A stretch of 64,000 nucleotides of DNA from Streptomyces capitiformicae (GCF_002214185.1 NZ_CP022161.1:5021767-5085766), one strand, 5' to 3'. Shown: positions 15,197 to 24,668, counted from the stretch's first letter. The notes: a model not told the origin generated them from the sequence alone. Numbers and translations: made by a program.

Positions 15197-16273
15197 TCAC
15201 TCGTACTCGGTGCCGCCCTTGCGGGTGAGATACGCCGGGCTGACCGCCTTCGCGATGGCCCGCCCGCCGGTCACCGGGCTGTACCGCTCGACCGCCGGGC
15301 GGATCACCACACCCTCCCGCAGATGCAGGTCCCGCCCGGAGACCGTCTCCCGGCCCGTGGCCACCGCCAGCACCCGGGCGACGTCGTACGGGCCCTCGTA
15401 CAGCCTCGGAACGAGGGGCAGCTCACCGTCGAGCAGGTCGGACAGCTCCGCCGAGTCCAGCCAGCGGACCCGGCCGTCGATCTCCGCCGACACGTCGAAC
15501 ACCGCGTAGCCGAGGGTGTCGCGGCGGCCGTCGGCGCCGTACGTCAGGTCCTGCACCCCGGCGCCGTAGACCTCGCCGAAGAGCCCGACCCGACGTGCCC
15601 CGAGCCGCGCGGCGAGCCGGGAGGCGACCTCCGCGACCTTGTGGCCGTGGACGGCGCGCCAGTACAGATTGCGCGGGTCCTCCTTCAGCGCGAGGAACTT
15701 CGAGCCGAAGCCCTTCGAGGAGACCTGGACGCGGCCGTCCTCGGCGAAGTACGTCACCAGGCAGGCCGAACCGTGCAGCTTCTCGGTGAGGACGACCGGC
15801 TCGCCGGGGGTGAAGATGTCCGGGTAGCGCTGGATGTTCTCGATGTCGACCCAGGGCAGCAGATCCGGTGCCGACTCGACCTCGCCGCTCATCGTGGGCG
15901 GGATGGGCGGCACCCACTTGACGATGCCGAGCCGCTCCGCGAAGTCGGTGCCCTCGGCGGCGGCAGCCGTCAGATCCACGTCCGCCAGCGCCCGTGGGCG
16001 GCACACGATGCCCTGCGACAGCTCGCCCCGCAGCCGTACCGCCTTCACCCGGTCCGACTTGCCGCCCGCCAGCCGGCCCGTCAGCCCCAACTCCTCGACC
16101 AGCTCCGCCGGGAGCACGGACTGCTCCGGGATGTATACGGCGGTGTCACCGGTGCGATAGACGCCCTTGGCGACGACGGCCCGGTACAGGCCCACCTGGG
16201 CCAGCTCCAGCGCGTCGGCGCCCGGATGTTCATGGATCGTCAGCACTTCGGCGGTGACGCGCAGCGTCGACAT
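15197..16273 (-). CDS. ATP-dependent RNA ligase, DRB0094 (DraRnl) type
   Basis: 358 residues. The N-terminal part (to about residue 110) is an OB-like domain (TIHEHPGADALELAQVG, then VYRTGDTAVYIPEQSVLP), the layout of the Deinococcus DraRnl group. The nucleotidyltransferase domain has motif I EKLHGS with the AMP-accepting Lys165, SSKGFGSKF, a motif III/IIIa region GLFGEVYG, motif IV REGVVIRP and a motif V-like AIAKAVS. The enzyme would seal 3'-OH and 5'-phosphate RNA ends, probably in RNA repair. The ribosome site GAGGAGA precedes the ATG. No RNA end-healing partner is adjacent; the upstream minus-strand gene is an orphan zinc-ribbon protein. Confidence 0.85.
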   Translation of the reverse strand: MSTLRVTAEVLTIHEHPGADALELAQVGLYRAVVAKGVYRTGDTAVYIPEQSVLPAELVEELGLTGRLAGGKSDRVKAVRLRGELSQGIVCRPRALADVDLTAAAAEGTDFAERLGIVKWVPPIPPTMSGEVESAPDLLPWVDIENIQRYPDIFTPGEPVVLTEKLHGSACLVTYFAEDGRVQVSSKGFGSKFLALKEDPRNLYWRAVHGHKVAEVASRLAARLGARRVGLFGEVYGAGVQDLTYGADGRRDTLGYAVFDVSAEIDGRVRWLDSAELSDLLDGELPLVPRLYEGPYDVARVLAVATGRETVSGRDLHLREGVVIRPAVERYSPVTGGRAIAKAVSPAYLTRKGGTEYE

Positions 16274-16541
16274 CGGGGTTCTCCTCGGTTCCTGCGTTCC
16301 CTCAGGGCTGTTTCATCGCCCCCAACTGTCCCTGCGGGAAAGGGCTGGAGCGAGGGGATTTGCGACTGGTAGGGTCGCGCTCTTCGGGATGGGAGAACGT
16401 CCTGGAGTACCGGGCCCGCTTCATACGCGACCCGCTGAATCGGCGCGCGGCGTGGGGGACACCAAGCGGGCCACGCCGATCACTCCGCGGTCATGCCGTA
16501 CCTACACGGGGGTGCGGCATCCCCGGCGCACCCCCGCCGCG

Positions 16542-17144
16542 CTACGCCGACACCAGCAGCCGTACGCGCCTGGACTCGGCCAGGGCCTCGGACGTCAGCA
16601 CCGGTCGTGGCACCACGATTCCGCACTCCGTGCACACCGGGCCCGAGGACGGTTCATGGGCCAGGTCGTACTTCCAGATGAGGCGCTCGCCGTCGCACAC
16701 CGGGCAGGTCGAGCCCGGCTCGCGCTCCAGCGCGGCGATCAGCCGGCGCAGCACCTCTGCCAGTGGTTCATGGGGGTGGACCCTGGGGTTGTCGCACCAC
16801 GCGACACCGAAACCGCCCCAGGTCAGCCGGTGCCAGTCGTCGACACTGCCCGGCCTGCGCAGCCCGTCGTGCTTCTCCTTCTTGCGGCGCTGCGCGAACT
16901 GCACTTCATAGTCGAGCCAGACGGAGCGGGCCTCCTCCAGTTCGTCCAGTGCGGCCACGAGCCGCGCTGGATCGGGGTTGCGGTCCTCCGAACCGAACCC
17001 GGCCCGGGAGCACAAGTGGTCCCAGGTCGCCCGATGCCCGTAAGGGGCAAACCTCTCAAGGCACTTGCGCAGCGAATAACGCCGCAGTGCCAGATCGCAC
17101 CTCGGGTCGCGCACCTGTCTTGCCAGACTCCGGAAACCGGCCAT
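16542..17144 (-). CDS. Unknown protein with a C-terminal zinc-ribbon-like cysteine cluster
   Basis: 200 residues, no family I recognise. The first 120 residues are helical and charged. Near residues 147-175 two CxxC pairs, STCPVCDGER and GPVCTECGIVV, resemble a zinc ribbon. Good ribosome site GGAGGT before the ATG. It lies upstream of, and on the same strand as, the RNA ligase gene, but with a 268-base gap, so co-transcription is uncertain. The cluster suggests nucleic-acid or protein binding. Confidence 0.7.
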   Translation of the reverse strand: MAGFRSLARQVRDPRCDLALRRYSLRKCLERFAPYGHRATWDHLCSRAGFGSEDRNPDPARLVAALDELEEARSVWLDYEVQFAQRRKKEKHDGLRRPGSVDDWHRLTWGGFGVAWCDNPRVHPHEPLAEVLRRLIAALEREPGSTCPVCDGERLIWKYDLAHEPSSGPVCTECGIVVPRPVLTSEALAESRRVRLLVSA

Positions 17145-17499
17145 CGCCCTGCACCTCCGTCACACCTGCACCTGTACTTCGGTCACTTCGGCGTCGTCCG
17201 TCGCGACATCGCGCGACGTCGCCGAATAGACGTATCGACACGCGATTCGGCTCCATCCGATTTCCGATGACCTCCATAAGTCGTCTGCTGAGCCGTTCAT
17301 GGACCGTTCCTGCCTATGTCTGACTGTCTCTCGCTTCTTCTTGTCTGCTTACGACTGCTTCTGAGTACCTGTTCACGCTGTCAGTCACCTGTCCCTGCGC
17401 CGTGGGATGAGAAGATCCAGAAAACGTGACGCATGTTCATCTTCAAACTCGGGGATACCGGCGGTAACGTCCGCCCCACACCCGTCGCAAGGAGCTGCC
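17145..17499. other. Divergent intergenic region before the penicillin-acylase-like gene
   Basis: About 350 bases without a convincing gene. 17280-17400 is pyrimidine-rich and locally AT-richer (many CTG/CTT steps). CGTCGCGACATCGCGCGACG at 17208-17227 is a near-palindrome close to the minus-strand gene start. AAGGAG at 17489-17494 is the ribosome site of the acylase gene. No confident -35/-10 pair. Confidence 0.45.
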
Positions 17500-20328
17500 A
17501 TGCCACGGCGCACCCCACGCACCTCGCGCAACACACTCGACAGACTGAGAACTCCCCGCAGATTCCCGGAGTTCCTCAAGGCCGCTTCCATATGCGCACT
17601 CGTTGCCGGTCTTTTGTCACCTCTTTCCCCGACTTCCCCCGCAGCGGCCGCCGACACGGCTGCCGCCGAGGAGACGGCAGTCGAGGCGGCCGCGGTGACC
17701 GACCACTGCGGCGGGCAGTGCTCCGACATCCTGCCGCCCGGCCAGAACGGCAACGCCACCCTCGCCCAGGTCCTTCTCAACCAGGCCTTCGGCAGCATGC
17801 CGGAGAACGCCAGCAACCAGCTCGGGCCTTACAACAACCTGGCCACCGGCTACTCGGGGCTCACCAACGCCACCATCAACACCTTCTTCAACGACGCGTC
17901 CTTCGGTGTCGCCTCCGACCAGGTGGCCTCCACCCTGAAGCCGGCGGGCCGCACCGACGTCACCATCGTCCGCGACAAGAAGACCGGGGTGCCGCACATC
18001 ACGGGCACCACCCGCTACGGCACCGAGTTCGGTGCGGGGTACGCCGCCGCCCAGGACCGGCTGTGGCTCATGGACGTCTTCCGGCACGTGGGGCGCGGCA
18101 AGCTGACCCCGTTCGCGGGCGGCGCCGCGTCCAACCAGGGCCTGGAGCAGGAGTTCTGGCGCCACGCCCCGTACACCGAGGCCGACCTCCAGGCCCAGAT
18201 CGACAACGCGGTGGCCGCCAACGGCGACCGCGGCCGACTGGCCCTGGCCGACGTCAAGGCCTACATCGACGGCATCAACGCCTACATCGACGCCTCCGAC
18301 AGCGGCCGTTACTTCCCCGGCGAGTACGTGCTGACCGGCCACAAGGACTCCATCACCAACGCCGGCACCATCGAGAAGTTCAAGCCCACCGACCTGGTCG
18401 CCCTGGCCTCCGTCATCGGCGCCCTCTTCGGCTCCGGAGGCGGCGGCGAGGTCAACAACGCCCTGTCCCTGCTGGCCGCCCAGGAGAAGTACGGCGTCAC
18501 CGAGGGCGCCAAGGTCTGGGAGTCCTTCCGCCAGCGCAACGACATCGAGGCGGCCCTGACGGTCCACGACGGCAGCTTCCCGTACGCCACCAAGCCCGCC
18601 AACCCGCAGGGCATGGCCCTGCCCGACAACGGCGCCGTCACCGAGGAACCCCTGGTGTACGACCGCACCGGCAGCGCGGCCACCACCGCCTCCAAGGGCG
18701 TCTCGTCCGAAGCCACCGAGAGTGCCCTCAGCTCCGCCCGGCGCGGTATGTCCAACGCCCTCGTCGTCGGCGGCAAGCACACCGCGAGCGGCCACCCCAT
18801 CGCCGTCTTCGGGCCCCAGACCGGCTACTTCGCCCCGCAGTTGCTCATGCTCCAGGAGATCCAGGGACCGGGCATCAGCGCCCGCGGCGCCTCCTTCGCC
18901 GGCCTGAGCATGTACGTCGAACTCGGCCGCGGCCAGGACTACGCCTGGAGCGCCACCACTTCCGGCCAGGACATCATCGACTCCTACGCAGTCGAACTGT
19001 GCCAGGACGACGTCCACTACCTCTACCACGGCACCTGCACGGCCATGGAGAAGGTCGAGCAGACCAACGCCTGGAAGCCCACCACCGCCGACAACACCCC
19101 GGCGGGCTCGTACCGCATGCAGATCTGGCGCACCAAGTACGGCCCTGTCACCCACCGCGCCACGGTCGGCGGCAAGAAGGTCGCCTACACCACCCTGCGC
19201 TCCTCGTACCTGAACGAGGCCGAGTCGATCATCGGCTTCCAGATGCTGAACGACCCGGACTACGTGAAGGGCCCCGAGGACTTCCAGAAGGCCGTCCAGA
19301 ACATCAACTACACCTTCAACTGGTTCTACGCCGACTCCGAGCACACCGCGTACTACAACAGCGGCGACAACCCGGTCCGCGCCGCGAACGTCGACGCCGA
19401 GTTCCCGGCCTGGGCACAGTCGGCGTACGAGTGGCGCAACTGGAACCCGGCCACCAACGTCGCCGACTACACGCCGCCCGCCCAGCACCCCAACTCCATC
19501 GACCAGGACTACTACATCTCCTGGAACAACAAGCAGGCCAAGGACTACACCACCGCCCCCTGGGGCAACGGCTCCGTCCACCGAGGCAACCTCCTCGACG
19601 ACCGGGTCAAGCGACTCGTCGCCGCGGGCGGCGTCACCAGGGCCTCACTGACCAAGGCCATGGCCGAGGCGGGCCTCGCCGACCTGCGCGCCGAGGACGT
19701 CGTGCCGGACCTGCTGAAGGTCATCAACAGCAGCACGGTCACCGACTCCACGGCAGCGGCGGCGGTCAGCAAGCTCCAGACCTGGGTGTCGTCGGGCTCG
19801 AAACGCACGGAGACCTCCGCCGGTTCGAAGACCTACGCCCACGCCGAGGCGATCCGCATCCTGGACGCCTGGTGGCCGCTGCTGGTGAAGGCCCAGTTCG
19901 AACCCGGCCTCGGTACCGACCTCTACACCGCCATGACCGCCAACCTCCCCATCGACGAGTCGCCGTCGGCCGCGCACGGCCCGACCGGCTCGCACGCCGG
20001 AAGCTCCTTCCAGTACGGCTGGTGGAGCTATGTCGACAAGGACATCCGCTCGGTGCTGGGTGAGACGGTGCAGGGCCCGCTGGCGAATCGGTACTGCGGC
20101 GGCGGCAGCCTCAGCGCCTGCCGCACCCTCCTGATCAACACCCTCAAGGAGGCGGCCGGCAAGACCGCCGCCCAGGTCTACCCGGGTGACGCGAACTGCT
20201 CGGCCGGCGACCAGTGGTGCGCCGACTCGATCATCCAGCGGACCCTGGGAGGCATCAAGCACAACAAGATCAGCTGGCAGAACCGCCCGACCTACCAGCA
20301 GGTCGTGGAGTTCACCTCACACAGGTGA
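17500..20328 (+). CDS. Secreted penicillin-acylase-family Ntn hydrolase
   Basis: 942 residues. A basic N-terminus and hydrophobic stretch (AASICALVAGLLSPL) form a signal peptide ending near PAAAA. The precursor has the family layout: the alpha-chain region with TDVTIVRDKKTGVPHI and GYAAAQDRLWLMD, a linker, then Ser418 in RRGMSNALVVGG. Ser418 is the autocatalytic cleavage point and the N-terminal nucleophile of the beta chain. FGPQTGYFAP and the later NWFYADSEHTAYY segment also fit. Such enzymes cleave amides such as acyl-homoserine lactones, echinocandin-type lipopeptides or beta-lactams; the substrate cannot be chosen from sequence. The ATG at 17500 follows AAGGAG. Shares a hairpin with the convergent hydrolase gene. 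Confidence 0.9.
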   Translation: MPRRTPRTSRNTLDRLRTPRRFPEFLKAASICALVAGLLSPLSPTSPAAAADTAAAEETAVEAAAVTDHCGGQCSDILPPGQNGNATLAQVLLNQAFGSMPENASNQLGPYNNLATGYSGLTNATINTFFNDASFGVASDQVASTLKPAGRTDVTIVRDKKTGVPHITGTTRYGTEFGAGYAAAQDRLWLMDVFRHVGRGKLTPFAGGAASNQGLEQEFWRHAPYTEADLQAQIDNAVAANGDRGRLALADVKAYIDGINAYIDASDSGRYFPGEYVLTGHKDSITNAGTIEKFKPTDLVALASVIGALFGSGGGGEVNNALSLLAAQEKYGVTEGAKVWESFRQRNDIEAALTVHDGSFPYATKPANPQGMALPDNGAVTEEPLVYDRTGSAATTASKGVSSEATESALSSARRGMSNALVVGGKHTASGHPIAVFGPQTGYFAPQLLMLQEIQGPGISARGASFAGLSMYVELGRGQDYAWSATTSGQDIIDSYAVELCQDDVHYLYHGTCTAMEKVEQTNAWKPTTADNTPAGSYRMQIWRTKYGPVTHRATVGGKKVAYTTLRSSYLNEAESIIGFQMLNDPDYVKGPEDFQKAVQNINYTFNWFYADSEHTAYYNSGDNPVRAANVDAEFPAWAQSAYEWRNWNPATNVADYTPPAQHPNSIDQDYYISWNNKQAKDYTTAPWGNGSVHRGNLLDDRVKRLVAAGGVTRASLTKAMAEAGLADLRAEDVVPDLLKVINSSTVTDSTAAAAVSKLQTWVSSGSKRTETSAGSKTYAHAEAIRILDAWWPLLVKAQFEPGLGTDLYTAMTANLPIDESPSAAHGPTGSHAGSSFQYGWWSYVDKDIRSVLGETVQGPLANRYCGGGSLSACRTLLINTLKEAAGKTAAQVYPGDANCSAGDQWCADSIIQRTLGGIKHNKISWQNRPTYQQVVEFTSHR

Positions 20329-20333
20329 CGGCC

Positions 20334-20370
20334 GGCGGCGGGCCGGTCTCAGACGACACGGCCCGCCGCC
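20334..20370. terminator. Bidirectional terminator hairpin
   Basis: GGCGGCGGGCC (20334-20344) and GGCCCGCCGCC (20360-20370), perfect 11-base arms between two convergent genes. The right arm enters the last codons of the minus-strand gene. Confidence 0.7.
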
Positions 20371-21668
20371 AGTACCACCCGGGCCAGCTCCTTGTGGCAG
20401 ATGTCGCTGTGGGCGCCGGACGGCGCGCCGCCGCGTTTCACCACCGCCGCGGCGTCGATGTTCACGCAGCCGGAGGTGGGCAGTTGGGCCTTGAGAGCGT
20501 CGGCGAGCTTGAACGACCGGGTGCCCGCGACGGCCTGGATGCCGCCGTAACCGAGCGCGCCCCACTTGGCGCCCAGCAGACTGTTCACGCTCAGGCCGAG
20601 CACCGTCCGCGCGTCGCCCGCCATCCGGGAGGCCAGCGGGTAGATCGTGCCGAGCGCCGAGTCGTGCTTGGAGTGGCAGCACACCAACGGGCCGTCGATC
20701 CGCTTCTGTTGGCCGTTCAGCACACCGCTCGCGCGGGTGTCGTGCGGGAGCCGGGCGGCGAAGGCGTAGTGGGAGAAGGCCGCCTGAAGGAGCGTCACCG
20801 ACTTCACCGTGTGCACGCCCTCCGGCAGACCGCGCAGCGCGAACGACACCAGGCGGGCCCCGAAGCTGTGCCCGACGAGGTGCACCCGTACCTTCGGCGC
20901 CGTCCGGGCGAGCTGCCCCAGCAGTCGCCCCAGCCCCCGCTCGCCGACCGTCCCCGCCCGGCGCTTCATCGCGAAGTAGGTGGCCTGCCGCAGAAGTTCA
21001 TGGGCGCCGTCCCAGGCCTGGGGAGGGGCGACGGCGATCCCGGTCATCACCCCCGCGGTCTCTACCTCCGCGAGCGCCGCCGCGAAGTCCGCGCACACCG
21101 TCACCGCGTCCCCGCACAGCATCCCGGGCGTGCCCTCCGGCACCCCCTCCGCGATCGTGTCCGCCGTGAACGCGCCCTGCGGCCCCTGCGGCGGCACCTC
21201 CACCAGCAGCCGTACGAGCCGCCCGAACTCCTCCAACGAGGCGCCCTCGTCCGGGCGTTGGTCGAGCAGCCGCGCCAGCTGTTCGACGACGGTTGCCCGC
21301 CCGGGGAAGACATCGAGGAGCGCGTGCCGGGTGTGCTTGTCCAGCGCGGGACGGCTGGGCGCCATGGCAGGGACCGGCTTGAAGTCCGGGATCGGCTCGT
21401 CCGAGAACCGCATGGAGGGCCACAGCACCCCGACGTACCCCAGCTTCGCCTTCGGCGCGAGCGTCGGGAAAGGGGCGAGGAAGCGGCTGTAGAGCCGGGT
21501 CGCGCCGGACCGGTCGTTGTTCCAGCCGTGCGCGAAGACGACCAGGTCCCCGATCCCGCGCCGCCCGACCCCTTCGAACAGCCGGTCCCGCTGCCCGGTG
21601 TCCACGTCTCCGTCCGCGTCGAAGGTCAGTTCCCAGTAGGGAGTCACGCTCATTTCCGGATCCGCCAT
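20349..21668 (-). CDS. Alpha/beta-hydrolase (serine lipase/esterase-like), cytoplasmic
   Basis: 439 residues with no signal peptide. An early strand-loop LVVFAHGWNND is the oxyanion side, and HLVGHSFGARLV contains the GxSxG nucleophile serine. A later CCHSKHDSAL could supply acidic and histidine residues. A long insertion between the two halves (roughly residues 95-240) is helical. No narrower family recognised; similar proteins are annotated as serine-threonine protein kinases or lipases without proof. The ATG at 21668 follows AAGGGGG; the longer reading to 21740 has no family support. Confidence 0.72.
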   Translation of the reverse strand: MADPEMSVTPYWELTFDADGDVDTGQRDRLFEGVGRRGIGDLVVFAHGWNNDRSGATRLYSRFLAPFPTLAPKAKLGYVGVLWPSMRFSDEPIPDFKPVPAMAPSRPALDKHTRHALLDVFPGRATVVEQLARLLDQRPDEGASLEEFGRLVRLLVEVPPQGPQGAFTADTIAEGVPEGTPGMLCGDAVTVCADFAAALAEVETAGVMTGIAVAPPQAWDGAHELLRQATYFAMKRRAGTVGERGLGRLLGQLARTAPKVRVHLVGHSFGARLVSFALRGLPEGVHTVKSVTLLQAAFSHYAFAARLPHDTRASGVLNGQQKRIDGPLVCCHSKHDSALGTIYPLASRMAGDARTVLGLSVNSLLGAKWGALGYGGIQAVAGTRSFKLADALKAQLPTSGCVNIDAAAVVKRGGAPSGAHSDICHKELARVVLAAGRVV

Positions 21669-21771
21669 GACGAGCCCCCTTCGGCCCCCGTTGGTGGTGC
21701 GCTCACGCGCATGGTCCTGCCAACGGCGAGGGATGGCCATACGTCACGTACGCGTGCGTACGACCACGTAG

Positions 21772-23001
21772 CTACCGATAGAGCAGATATTCCTTCCGCA
21801 CTCTCCGGAACGCCGCCAACTCCTCCTGCCAGCCCGCCACCACGTCGTCCGTGTCCGCCCCCGCGTCGATCATCGTGCGTACACGCGCGGAGCCGGTCAG
21901 CTTGTCGATCCAGTTGTCGGAGCGCCAGGCGAAGCCGCTCCACACCTTCCTCGCGGTCACGAGGAGGCCGATACCGGTGCGTACGGGGTCGTACGCCGCC
22001 CGGTCATGGACATGGATCTGTACGCCGCCGATGGTCTTCCCCTGGAACTTGGAGAACGTGGGCGCGAAGTACGCCTCCCTGAAGTGTGCGCCGGGGAGGC
22101 CGAGTTCGTTCGCGGCGGCCGCCCAGCGCCGGTCGATCCCCTCGGCGCCGAGCAGCTCGAACGGGCGGGTGGTGCCGCGCCCCTCCGACAGGTTCGTCCC
22201 CTCGAAGAGGCCCGTCCCGGAGTACACGAGAGCGGTGTCCGGCGTCGGCATGTTCGGGCTCGGCGGCACCCAGGGCAGCCCGGAGGTGTCGTAGAACCGC
22301 GACCGCTTCCACCCGGACATCAGCACCGTCTCCAGCGGTACGGGCGTGGTGAGGAACTCCTCGTTGAACAGCCGCGCCAGCTCCGCCACCGTCATCCCAT
22401 GCGCCTGCGAGATGGGCTGCCGGCCGACGAAAGTCGCGAACTCCTTGTGCAGCACGGGGCCTTCGGCGGAGCGGCCGGTGATCGGGTTCGGGCGGTCCAG
22501 CACCACGAAGCGCTTGCCCGCCGACTGGGCCGCCTCCATGCAGTCGTACAGCGTCCAGATGTATGTGTAGAAGCGGGCGCCCACGTCCTGGATGTCGAAG
22601 ACGATCGTGTCCACGCCGGAGGCGGTGAAGATGTCCGCGAGGGGGCGGCCGCTCTTCAGGTAGGTGTCGTAGACGGGCAGCCCCGTCGCCGGGTCGTCGT
22701 GGCGGCCCTCGGAGCCGCCGGCCTGCGCTGTGCCGCGAAAGCCGTGCTCAGGGCCGAAGACGGCCCTGAGGTCCACTCGGTCGTCGGTGTGCATCACGTC
22801 GACGATGTGGCGGGCGTCTTTGGTGATGCCGGTGGGGTTGGTGACGATGCCGACTTTTTGACCGCCGAGTTCTTTGTAGCCGGTGGCTGCCAGGCGCTCG
22901 AAGCCGGTGTGGAATTTCGGGGTGGCCGACTTGGTGGGGGCTGCTGCCGTCAGGGGGACCGCGGGGGCTGCGGCCAGCAGAGTGCGGCGGGAGAGGTGCA
23001 T
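21772..23001 (-). CDS. DUF1343 / NamZ-like exo-beta-N-acetylmuramidase, Tat-exported
   Basis: 409 residues. The signal peptide has twin arginines (HLSRRTLLAAAPAVP). The DUF1343 domain covers the rest, with VGIVTNPTGITKD, VFGPEHGFRG, DIQDVGARFYTYIWT, LDRPNPI, EGTNLSEGRGTTRPFE and GGVQIHV. Characterised members (NamZ) release terminal MurNAc from peptidoglycan fragments, so the likely job is cell-wall turnover outside the membrane. The ATG at 23001 follows GGAGGT. Divergent from the SDR gene across a 160-base gap with two candidate operators. Confidence 0.85.
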   Translation of the reverse strand: MHLSRRTLLAAAPAVPLTAAAPTKSATPKFHTGFERLAATGYKELGGQKVGIVTNPTGITKDARHIVDVMHTDDRVDLRAVFGPEHGFRGTAQAGGSEGRHDDPATGLPVYDTYLKSGRPLADIFTASGVDTIVFDIQDVGARFYTYIWTLYDCMEAAQSAGKRFVVLDRPNPITGRSAEGPVLHKEFATFVGRQPISQAHGMTVAELARLFNEEFLTTPVPLETVLMSGWKRSRFYDTSGLPWVPPSPNMPTPDTALVYSGTGLFEGTNLSEGRGTTRPFELLGAEGIDRRWAAAANELGLPGAHFREAYFAPTFSKFQGKTIGGVQIHVHDRAAYDPVRTGIGLLVTARKVWSGFAWRSDNWIDKLTGSARVRTMIDAGADTDDVVAGWQEELAAFRRVRKEYLLYR

Positions 23002-23092
23002 GGGGGTGACCTCCGTCAACGCGGGAAGCGGTGTCTATGCAAGCTAAGCGCTCCGCGTGTCGCTTGTACTCCGGGCGCCCTTCTCAGCGACA

Positions 23093-23108
23093 TACCGACC
23101 GGTTAGTC
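23093..23108. promoter_or_regulatory. TACCGACCGGT palindrome before the SDR-TetR unit
   Basis: TACCGACCGGTTAGTC, centred at 23100/23101 (5 of 8 pairs), 56 bases before the SDR start. With its left flank it shares the 16 bases CGACATACCGACCGGT exactly with the minus-strand reading of the 27132-27147 site. Confidence 0.6.
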
Positions 23109-23163
23109 TGACTGCTTGGCCGGAGCCATTCGAAGTACGTCGCCGTGTCGAAGGAGACCGATC

Positions 23164-23925
23164 GTGGGAGTCGTGCAGGGTGCGGGAGTGGTCGTCACCG
23201 GGGCCGGGGGTGGGATCGGGGCGGCTCTGGCTCGGCGGTTCGCGGCGGAGGGCGCTCGGGTCGTCGTGAATGACCTGGACGCGGAGCGGGCGCGGGCGGT
23301 GGCCGAGGAGATCGGTGGGATCGCCGTGCCCGGGGACGCGTCCACGATTGTCGGCGCGGCCCGTGAGGCACTCGGCGGGGTGGTCGACGTGTACTGCGCG
23401 AATGCCGGAGTCGCCTCGGGGGGTACGGAGGCGGCCGATGAGAAGGTGTGGGCGCTCGCCTGGGACGTGAACGTGATGGCGCATGTCCGGGCGGCGCAGG
23501 AGTTGCTGCCGGACTGGCTGGAGCGCGGCAGTGGGCGTTTCGTGTCCACGGTCTCGGCGGCCGGGCTGCTCACGATGATCGGCGCCGCGCCGTACAGCGT
23601 CACCAAGCACGGGGCGTACGCGTTCGCCGAGTGGCTGTCGCTCACGTACCGCCACCGCGGCCTCAAGGTTCACGCGATCTGCCCCCAGGGGGTGCGCACC
23701 GACATGCTGACGGCGTCCGGCAGCGCGGGCGACCTGGTGCTCGCGCCGACCGCGATCGAGCCGGAGGACGTGGCCGACGCGCTCGTCGAGGGCATGGAGA
23801 AGGACCGTTTTCTGATCCTGCCGCACCCCGAGGTGGCCGGTTTCTACCAGGCGCGCGCCGCGGATCCGGAGCGGTGGCTGACGAACATGAACCACATTCA
23901 GCAGAAGTGGGAGGCGACTGGCTGA
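23164..23925 (+). CDS. Short-chain dehydrogenase/reductase
   Basis: 253 residues with a classical SDR fold. The cofactor loop is TGAGGGIGAALARR, the acidic residue after beta-2 (VVVNDLDAER) favours NAD(H), CANAGVA follows, and the catalytic Ser, Tyr and Lys lie in STVSAAG and YSVTKHGAY. The C-terminal part has HPEVAGFYQARAAD. Substrate unknown. The GTG at 23164 follows AAGGAGA. It is followed by a TetR gene 146 bases downstream on the same strand. The operator-like palindrome at 23093-23108 also occurs before the acyl-CoA dehydrogenase operon at 27 kb, so this enzyme may belong to the same acyl pathway. Confidence 0.9.
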   Translation: MGVVQGAGVVVTGAGGGIGAALARRFAAEGARVVVNDLDAERARAVAEEIGGIAVPGDASTIVGAAREALGGVVDVYCANAGVASGGTEAADEKVWALAWDVNVMAHVRAAQELLPDWLERGSGRFVSTVSAAGLLTMIGAAPYSVTKHGAYAFAEWLSLTYRHRGLKVHAICPQGVRTDMLTASGSAGDLVLAPTAIEPEDVADALVEGMEKDRFLILPHPEVAGFYQARAADPERWLTNMNHIQQKWEATG

Positions 23926-24071
23926 CCGCCCTGCGCGGCGGTCCGGGCCCGGAGGGTGGGATGATCGTTCGGCGGGAGTCGCAATTCCGCCAGGTCGGGA
24001 ACCGATCTGCGGTCGACGGACGACCAGTGGGCGACAGGCGACAACAGAACCTCGGAAGGCAGGTGGCGGCA

Positions 24072-24665
24072 GTGCCCAGGACGACGGACGGGGACGGTAC
24101 TCCTGTCCCGCAGCGGCTGCTGGCCGCCGCCACCCGGCTCTTCGCCGAGCAGGGCTACGACCGCACCTCCGTGCAGGAGATCGTCGAGGCGGCGGGCGTC
24201 ACCAAGGGGGCGCTCTACCACTACTTCGGCTCCAAGGACGATCTGCTGCACGAGGTGTACGCGCGCGTGCTGCGCATCCAGCAGGAGCGGCTGGACGCGT
24301 TCGCGGGGGCCGACGCGCCGGTCGAGGAGCGGTTGCGGGGGGCCGCGGCCGATGTCGTCGTCACCACGATCGACAACCTCGACGACGCGATGATCTTCTT
24401 CCGCTCCATGCACCATCTGAGCCCCGAGAAGAACAAGCAGGTCCGCGCCGAGCGCCGCCGCTACCACGAACGCTTCCGCGCGCTCATCGAGGAGGGCCAG
24501 GAGGCGGGCGTCTTCTCCAAGGCGACCCCCGCGGACCTGGTCGTCGACTACCACTTCGGCTCGGTCCACCACCTGTCGACCTGGTACCGCCCGGACGGCC
24601 CGATGACCCCCCAGGAGGTCGCGGACCACTTGGCGGACCTGCTACTGCGAGCACTGCGCCCGTAG
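24072..24665 (+). CDS. TetR-family regulator of the KstR/FadR-like type
   Basis: 197 residues. The helix-turn-helix comprises RLLAAATRLFAEQGYDRTS, VQEIVEAAGV and TKGALYHYFGSKDDLLHEVY. The ligand domain contains MIFFRSMHHLSPEKNKQVRA, common in repressors of fatty-acid or steroid degradation. The GTG at 24072 follows GGAAGG and AGGTGG. It sits between the SDR gene (same strand) and the convergent acyl-CoA dehydrogenase/APH operon, both of which carry the TACCGACCGGT site, and is the obvious candidate to bind it. Confidence 0.9.
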   Translation: MPRTTDGDGTPVPQRLLAAATRLFAEQGYDRTSVQEIVEAAGVTKGALYHYFGSKDDLLHEVYARVLRIQQERLDAFAGADAPVEERLRGAAADVVVTTIDNLDDAMIFFRSMHHLSPEKNKQVRAERRRYHERFRALIEEGQEAGVFSKATPADLVVDYHFGSVHHLSTWYRPDGPMTPQEVADHLADLLLRALRP

Positions 24666-24668
24666 GGG

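Noticed and set aside
17500..20328. Beta-lactam acylase with a defined antibiotic role
   Set aside because: Family members act on many amides, and no substrate-specific feature can be read from the sequence.
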